A DNA stretch of 64,000 nucleotides from Leguminivora glycinivorella (Eukaryota > Arthropoda > Insecta > Lepidoptera > Tortricidae): the NCBI RefSeq assembly GCF_023078275.1, contig NC_062982.1, positions 21,586,695-21,650,694 of the forward strand, given 5' to 3'. The notes under the pieces were generated by a model. It was given only the letters and a program-made list of their open reading frames with translations, was not told where the DNA came from and ran no database searches. Of the stretch, positions 59,195 through 64,000 are shown in pieces; the first letter of the stretch is position 1, and every line of letters begins with the position of its first letter. Position numbers and translations under genes: made by a program.

Positions 59195-59475
59195 TATTAT
59201 AGAGAGTTACTGTCGAAGTAAAATGTGTAATCACGGTGCATAGACTGCCATCTCTTGACACAGGCTTAAAACTTTTGAACCTCAGTTTTGACAATTTGGC
59301 CATATTCTTAGCTTGATATGTGTTCAAATGTCAAATATTAATATTAGCGCCATCTAGCTGAGCGTACCCCAAAGGTGTACTGCCATCTAGGCCACCGTAC
59401 GTTTTTATGTATGGTACTGAGGTACGTTTTTTTCTTAGACTTTATCTGTCTATACGAAGTTATATATGTCTTTGG
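59195..59475 (-). repeat. Repeat family E, copy 2
   Basis: Inverted relative to 6480-6775: GCATAGACTGCCATCTCTTG, AATATTAGCGCCATCTAGCT, ACTGCCATCTAGGCCACCGT, TTAGACTTTATCTGTCTATA CGAAGTTATATATGTCT. Confidence 0.7.
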
Positions 59476-59489
59476 TGCGGACTGAAACG

Positions 59490-59866
59490 TTTTAGTAAGT
59501 TCGACCGCAGAGGTTCTGATCGCCTGTCTGACGCCTACGGAGACTAACTGGAAAATAATGGTACTTTATTATTAGCAGTGCTCGGACAAGTCATCTCAAA
59601 CCAATCGCAAGACTGCAATAGAACAAGATTAGTAGAGTCGCATTATGTACAATATTATTTAATTATATTTGACAATAGAGCTGGCGGCTTCCTCGCACAA
59701 CGTATCAGCATTGCGATACAGCGGGGAAATGTCGCCAGTATCCTTGGTACAATGCCTCAAGGGCCTATTTTAGACATTAGCTAGCTTTTAAGTTTAGTCT
59801 TAGTTTCTTATATAATTATGTAAATATGTTCATGTAAATAAAGATATTTATAAACAAAAAAAAAAT
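59490..59866 (+). pseudogene. LINE ORF C-terminal end, copy 2, with 3' UTR
   Basis: The frame ending at 59784 gives NRAGGFLAQRISIAIQRGNV, ASILGTMPQGPILDIS and a stop. 3' UTR TTAAGTTTAGTCTTAGTTTC, TATAATTATGTAAATATG, AAATAAAGATATTTATA, then an A-rich tail at 59856-59866. 5'-truncated; upstream 59490-59660 has no clear frame. Same family as 58585-58760. Confidence 0.6.
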
Positions 59867-60489
59867 ATTTTTGAAATAATTTATTAATTTGAAATAATAT
59901 TAATAATTTGAAATAACCATAATTAAGCAAATAATTGTATTAATTTAAATTGTCACCACAAAACTAGGTACTTATTTCAAGCATGCCACTTTGACAAATC
60001 CATGACAGATATTATCACAGGGTGCCTTATTGTTAAATAAACTTAAAGCTCCGGCTGTACAAAATTAAGGACACAAGTGATAATAATAGAAAAAAATACT
60101 AAAACTGAAAATAATAAAAACCGGTGTCGAAATAAGCTTGCTAGGGGAAGTATATGGTGGAGATAAATAATTTAAGATTTTGTATATTTTATAACATTTA
60201 TTTATAAAGAAAATTCTTGCCAAAATGTGTTTGTTCAGTTGGTTCTTAATTTAGTTACTTACTGCGCTAACCGTGTGAAAACTGACCTATAATTCTCTTG
60301 TTCGACACCAATGAAATGTACAGAGCTCAGCGGGAAGCTAGGTCGCTTAAAAGGGTTCTAAGTAAATTTTCACACAAGTTATCTTAATTTTTAACTAGAA
60401 ATTATACTACTAAAATACCTAGGTACCAGTTCTCAAAATATTTGCTTGCTCTAAATTACTGACTCTATGAATTTAATCTAACTAAATTT
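59867..60489. other. Unassigned AT-rich stretch
   Basis: No coding signal, repeat copy or palindrome recognised. Confidence 0.4.
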
Positions 60490-60765
60490 CAGCTGACGCA
60501 GTTGCCCTGACCATTTGAAGGATAAATTGGACCGACCTCTAAGATGGTGAACCTTCGGGAAAGCTGTGGAAGGTGGCACGGGACCTCCCGGGGAATGTTG
60601 GCTGCACTGCGGAGACTTTTTCAACCCGGAACGCGAGCCACGTGGACACCGAGACAAATGCGGCAGAGGCAGGCCGTCTTCCAGCAAACAGGACTCAGAA
60701 CTTGCGCCAGTCACAAGGATTTCCAGAGTTAATAATATATATATCTATAAATATAATTAATATCC
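60490..60765 (+). other. GC-rich island with possible coding sequence, not recognised
   Basis: In an AT-rich setting, 60540-60735 is GC-rich and open in all three plus frames and in one minus frame. One plus frame contains CWLHCGDFFNPEREPRGHRD, KCGRGRP, a C-x3-C-x12-H-x3-C arrangement that could be a zinc finger but matches no family I know. Frame choice is undetermined. It could be an exon, a transposon piece or chance. Confidence 0.2.
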
Positions 60766-60938
60766 CGGCTCCTGAAAGCGACATAAAAATACATTAGTCT
60801 AATGCTCTCAAGACCAGCATGACAAAATAAAAGACAATCTGATAAATTAGCTCACCGCTGAAGGTCAAAGAAATTTCCTAGCGGAGCGCTCCCAATCCCA
60901 CAGCAGAAGACAGATCATCCCTGTGAATAACCAAGCAC

Positions 60939-61133
60939 ATGGTTAGGAACAAACCCACAACGTTTCACGCCATTATGGAGTTGATCAGAACAATTCAGAT
61001 ACTTACTCAATCCGAGGATTATTGCAGGCCTTCTGCTTCCACCGTTTTGACCACCATGCGGTATGGTCTTGTGGAGAAAGTGCGTGTGCACCCAAAAGGG
61101 TCAAAAAGGAAATGGACCACCCAAGATCATTAA
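60939..61133 (+). other. Short open frame, unrecognised
   Basis: 64 codons starting at an ATG and ending at TAA. The second half (SASTVLTTMRYGLVEKVRVH then PKGSKRKWT) is basic and could be a helix-turn-helix-like segment, but there is no family match that I can justify. The position just outside the LTR element suggests a remnant of another element or host DNA. Confidence 0.2.
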
Positions 61134-61199
61134 CCTATTTGCATATCGAGCAATCAAGGACATAGGGTGACAAACCCAGGAAGACATAATATATTGAAT

Positions 61200-61596
61200 T
61201 AATATATTATATTTATTTGAGACTCCATCAGAGTCATGAAAGATTTACTATGATGTACATAGCAAGATTGTCACTCCAGACAGGCCTCTTATTTAGAGTA
61301 TTAATATTACAGTATTTTGTTATGTATTTAAGATAAATTTCTGCATTATTTCTATATAATTATATTAATTTAATTTATAAAAATGTACTGGAGTAACAAT
61401 TAAAAAATCTCATACAGCGCGTTATTTTTAGCTATCTGGCAACCCGTGCACAGATTATGCAGAAAAGTGCATACATGCGTGGATGCAAGTATTTTTGCAC
61501 TAAGACAGGATTTAAAACAAAATAAAATTAAAGAAATTTCGATTTTAGATTTATAAAAAAATATTAATTACGACCAAGAAAATATACTACGTTACA
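61200..61596 (-). repeat. Probable 3' LTR of the Ty3/gypsy element
   Basis: Immediately after the purine tract the minus strand reads TATTGTAACGTAGTATATTT, with a TG-start candidate at 61596 (TGTAACG). AAATAAATATAATATATT near 61210 may be the polyadenylation region. The outer edge is not defined, because the other LTR is outside the window; a shorter limit near 61394 is also possible. Confidence 0.5.
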
Positions 61597-61599
61597 ATA

Positions 61600-61610
61600 C
61601 CTCCCTCCCC
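61600..61610 (-). promoter_or_regulatory. Polypurine tract (plus-strand primer site of LTR element)
   Basis: The minus strand reads GGGGAGGGAGG directly upstream of TATTGTAACG. A purine run abutting a TG-start is the expected primer for plus-strand DNA synthesis in LTR retrotransposons. Confidence 0.65.
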
Positions 61611-62986
61611 GATTTAAAGGTTCAACGTAGGTGAACCGCCCGCTGTCCCCAGCGGCTTTCATCACATTGAACTGTGAGGAACCAAGGCAACAAACAACCC
61701 TAAGGCAAGAAAACTAAATAATAATACTAAAAGAAATAGTATCCCAGAAGGACAATGAAAAAGGGAAAAACAAAACGAGGCTTCGAGATTTTATTTAAAA
61801 AATATGTCTACACAAAACTATCAAAGTTTCCTAACTTTGAAACAACTTTTCATTTTCATCAACTTACTTGCCTGAATGGCCATATCCATAAAACTCCAAA
61901 CTAAAAAATCTCGAACCCACGTAACCAATAACGGTAGGTAAAAAAAACTATGAGGCCAACTGCGCAACACATAGAAAAAAACCTCCGTAATACCTAACAA
62001 ACCAGTGAACGAACCGTTGGCGTTCTCAGCACAACGCGATGTGAAGCACCTTGTGCTAAGAAAGCCAATATCCAACGCCAGGACCGCTGATCAGCATTCC
62101 TTAAAATATACTCTGCTTGTCCGGGCAAAATGAAAATGTCTAGTCCATAAACTATGGGCCGACTCCGAAATCCAAAGAACCTAAAGTTCAAAACAAAACA
62201 AAATCGTCAAAATCTAAGTTTTAGTCCCTCTTAGTTAAAACTCCTAAATATTCCAAAAGCGTGTCCCCGACTAACTTGTCGGAGGAAACGAAACATCCAA
62301 AATCATGTTGCACAACACCCACAAAACATGGTATACCGTAAACAAAAACAAGGCGTGGCAACATGCGAAATAGTACCTAAACTAAAACGTTAGGTATTTA
62401 GCCTAACGACGCGTTACCTAAGGGATACGCTAAAAAAATTAAAAAAAACGTACTATTTCGATGTTTGTCCGGTATGGTAGTACCTGACAAAATTTGCAAC
62501 AAATGTTGCTATTTGGTCATATTAAAGACGGCTCTGACCTTGAGGTTGAGAGGCACAGTAGCTGGTGAGTGGTTTGTCGACCTTGGCGGCACGACGACAG
62601 GTACAAGACGAGGGATCGTGCGTCCAAGGATAACTCTTCCTAACTCTTAACCAAACTATAAGTACCTACAGCCCAATTCGATTTAAGACTGAGCACAGTA
62701 TCGATCGCGCCTAGCATACTTCACGCATTCATAATACCTAACATACATCACACAATGCAAACATAGTAACGAAGCAGCTTTCCTGTTCGTCACGTTCCGA
62801 ACAAAATTCGTGAATTAAATATTTACCGAATATTTAACACTACTAACGATTTCAACCGCATATGCTATGTTACGAGAGCTAGGTGATAGCAGTTGTCAAC
62901 CCTGGCGGCAAAGTGACAAGCCCTATAGGCTCGAGGCTTTGCGTCCAGAGATGACTTCCACCTCAAAACCTGACTCCCGTTAATAC
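61611..62986 (-). other. Long 3' region of the gypsy element without a clear ORF
   Basis: About 1.38 kb lies between the integrase stop and the polypurine tract. Two related blocks (around 62905 and 62580) share GGACGCA, TGCCGCCA-GGT-GACAA text about 320 bp apart. Short hydrophobic minus frames (61821-62075, 61994-62191) have no envelope-like order (no signal peptide, no cleavage site, no heptads), so I call no third ORF. Confidence 0.45.
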
Positions 62987-64000
62987 CTACTTAAAGTCTT
63001 TAATATGCCACGACCCGATTGGTTGACCGTCCAACCTTTCGAGCTCATAAACTAATGGGGACAAAACCTTCTTAACTCTGCACGGTTCATACTTAGGTGC
63101 GAGCTTCGACATAAAAAACTTAGAAGCGTCACTTTGCGTGTACGTACGCTTCTGAACAATATCCCCAACCGAAAATCTCGCCTCTCGGCGTGTCATATTA
63201 TAATACTTGGCATTTGTTTCATGTGCTTGCAACATACGTACCCTAACCTGTTCAAAAATATCTTTCAAACAACCAAATTCGCCCGCATACTCCTCTCTAG
63301 GTATACCTACACAATATTGTTTATCGGTATCTTTATAAAAGGAGCCGTTAATGACCGGTTCCCTAGCGTGCACTAAAAAGAAAGGAGAGTACCCGGTGGT
63401 TTCGCTGACTGCACTGTTTATGGCAAACCTAATCTGGTGCAGTTTTTCGTCCCATGTACGGTGATTTTCCTTTACGTAAGACGCTACGGCGGTCATTACA
63501 ATTTTGTTATAACGTTCCACCAAATTCACGTGCGGAGAATAGCGCGGACTGTAAAAAATGTTAGGTACGTTGTAGCGTTTCAATAACTGCTTAAATTCTG
63601 ATCCCGTGAATTGCGCTCCGTTGTCCGAAATCACGGTTTCAGGTACGCCATGTTCCAAAATGACATGGTTTTCAAAATGCTTCGCCACCAAAGCGCTAGT
63701 AGCGCGGCGAAGTGGAAACAGCAGTGTATGTTTCGAAAAGCAACATGTAACAACCAACAAAAATGTATAACCTGCCCGAGAGCGCGGAAGCGGACCGACG
63801 AGATCGATACTAACTACCAACCATGGTCGATGACATACCTTTGGTTGTCCCATGAGGCCTGCAGTCGGTTTCTGCGAGTGCTTGTACGCTGCACAGACAT
63901 CGCAAGCCTTTACGAACTCGACTACATCCTTGTACATACCGGGCCAAAAGTATGTCAACGCCAACCGGCGATGAGTTTTAAAAACACCTAAATGAGCTGC
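62987..64000 (-). CDS. Ty3/gypsy integrase, partial (N-terminal part off the window)
   Basis: Open from the window edge (first codon 64000-63998) to the stop at 62987; 337 codons visible. An HHCC zinc-binding region begins the fragment: AAHLGVFKTHRRLALTYFWP gives both His, and CDVC gives both Cys. The catalytic core has the three acidic residues: D in VVSIDLVGPLP, D in ETVISDNGAQFTG and E in HVNLVERYNKIV, with the usual D-x35-E spacing after the second Asp. A C-terminal part with KLAPKYEPCRVKKVLSPLVY and ELERLDG-x-HIKDFK resembles the GPY/F module of Ty3/gypsy integrases. The enzyme inserts the reverse-transcribed DNA into the genome as part of a Pol polyprotein; RT and RNase H should lie just beyond 64000. 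No stop or shift in this part. The start at 63964 in some frame-based views is not a true start. Opposite-strand frames are shadows. Confidence 0.9.
   Translation of the reverse strand, partial: AAHLGVFKTHRRLALTYFWPGMYKDVVEFVKACDVCAAYKHSQKPTAGLMGQPKVCHRPWLVVSIDLVGPLPRSRAGYTFLLVVTCCFSKHTLLFPLRRATSALVAKHFENHVILEHGVPETVISDNGAQFTGSEFKQLLKRYNVPNIFYSPRYSPHVNLVERYNKIVMTAVASYVKENHRTWDEKLHQIRFAINSAVSETTGYSPFFLVHAREPVINGSFYKDTDKQYCVGIPREEYAGEFGCLKDIFEQVRVRMLQAHETNAKYYNMTRREARFSVGDIVQKRTYTQSDASKFFMSKLAPKYEPCRVKKVLSPLVYELERLDGQPIGSWHIKDFK

Noticed and set aside
61821..62191. Envelope-like ORF of the gypsy element
   Set aside because: Short overlapping hydrophobic frames without a signal peptide, a cleavage site or a transmembrane anchor in a sensible order.
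63611..63991. 126-codon plus-strand frame
   Set aside because: Antisense of the gypsy integrase core.

Overview
The window looks like a lepidopteran (moth or butterfly) nuclear genome: AT-rich, no operons, tRNA-headed SINEs, TTAGG-type motifs, and repeat words that I recognise from Lepidoptera. I found no host protein-coding gene, rRNA gene or functional tRNA gene that I can support. Nearly everything recognisable is transposable-element sequence, much of it nested.

Layout. 1-9 kb: small palindromic DNA elements (MITEs), two 3' ends of LINEs, a LINE RNase H/C-terminal remnant (5.07-5.75 kb, minus) and a foldback-like element with a 9-bp target duplication (7.37-8.52 kb). 9-19 kb: two tRNA-derived SINEs, at least eight MITEs, a 1.14-kb TTA-flanked element carrying nested fragments, and a 545-bp GGAACCC-ended repeat. 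19.1-29.3 kb holds the richest coding content: a LINE with a long uninterrupted endonuclease-reverse transcriptase ORF (minus), two insertions in (TAA)n that include the C-terminus of a restriction-like-endonuclease LINE (plus), and a nearly complete two-ORF LINE (minus) whose ORF2 is broken by one in-frame TAG. 29.4-43 kb: SINE and LINE tails, a 5'-truncated LINE (32.47-33.85 kb), MITEs, a head-to-tail pair of the GGAACCC repeat (40.8-41.6 kb) and a second foldback-like composite (42.07-43.85 kb). 45-54 kb: two RTE-like LINE fragments, one bounded by a perfect 17-bp target duplication; two other LINE C-terminal fragments; a SINE split by a LINE insertion; and an 800-bp inverted repeat. 54-61 kb is mostly unassigned, with MITEs and LINE 3' ends. 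61.2-64 kb: the 3' end of a Ty3/gypsy LTR retrotransposon (minus) with an integrase that runs off the window edge.

How the parts relate. LINE proteins (endonuclease plus reverse transcriptase) could supply activity to SINEs: two SINE families here end in nearly the same 3' sequence, as expected if they use one partner LINE. The MITEs have no transposase in the window; several show TA, TAA or TTA target duplications typical of Tc1/mariner or PIF/Harbinger parents. I see no evidence for a new enzymatic system. The most unusual structures are the two foldback-like elements (7.4 and 42.1 kb), whose inverted arms consist of degenerate short words around a core sharing a GTGGGTTAGG-type motif, and the 52.9-53.7 kb inverted repeat.

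Limits: element boundaries come from reading and from comparing copies inside the window only. Clade names are recognition from memory and were not checked against a database.
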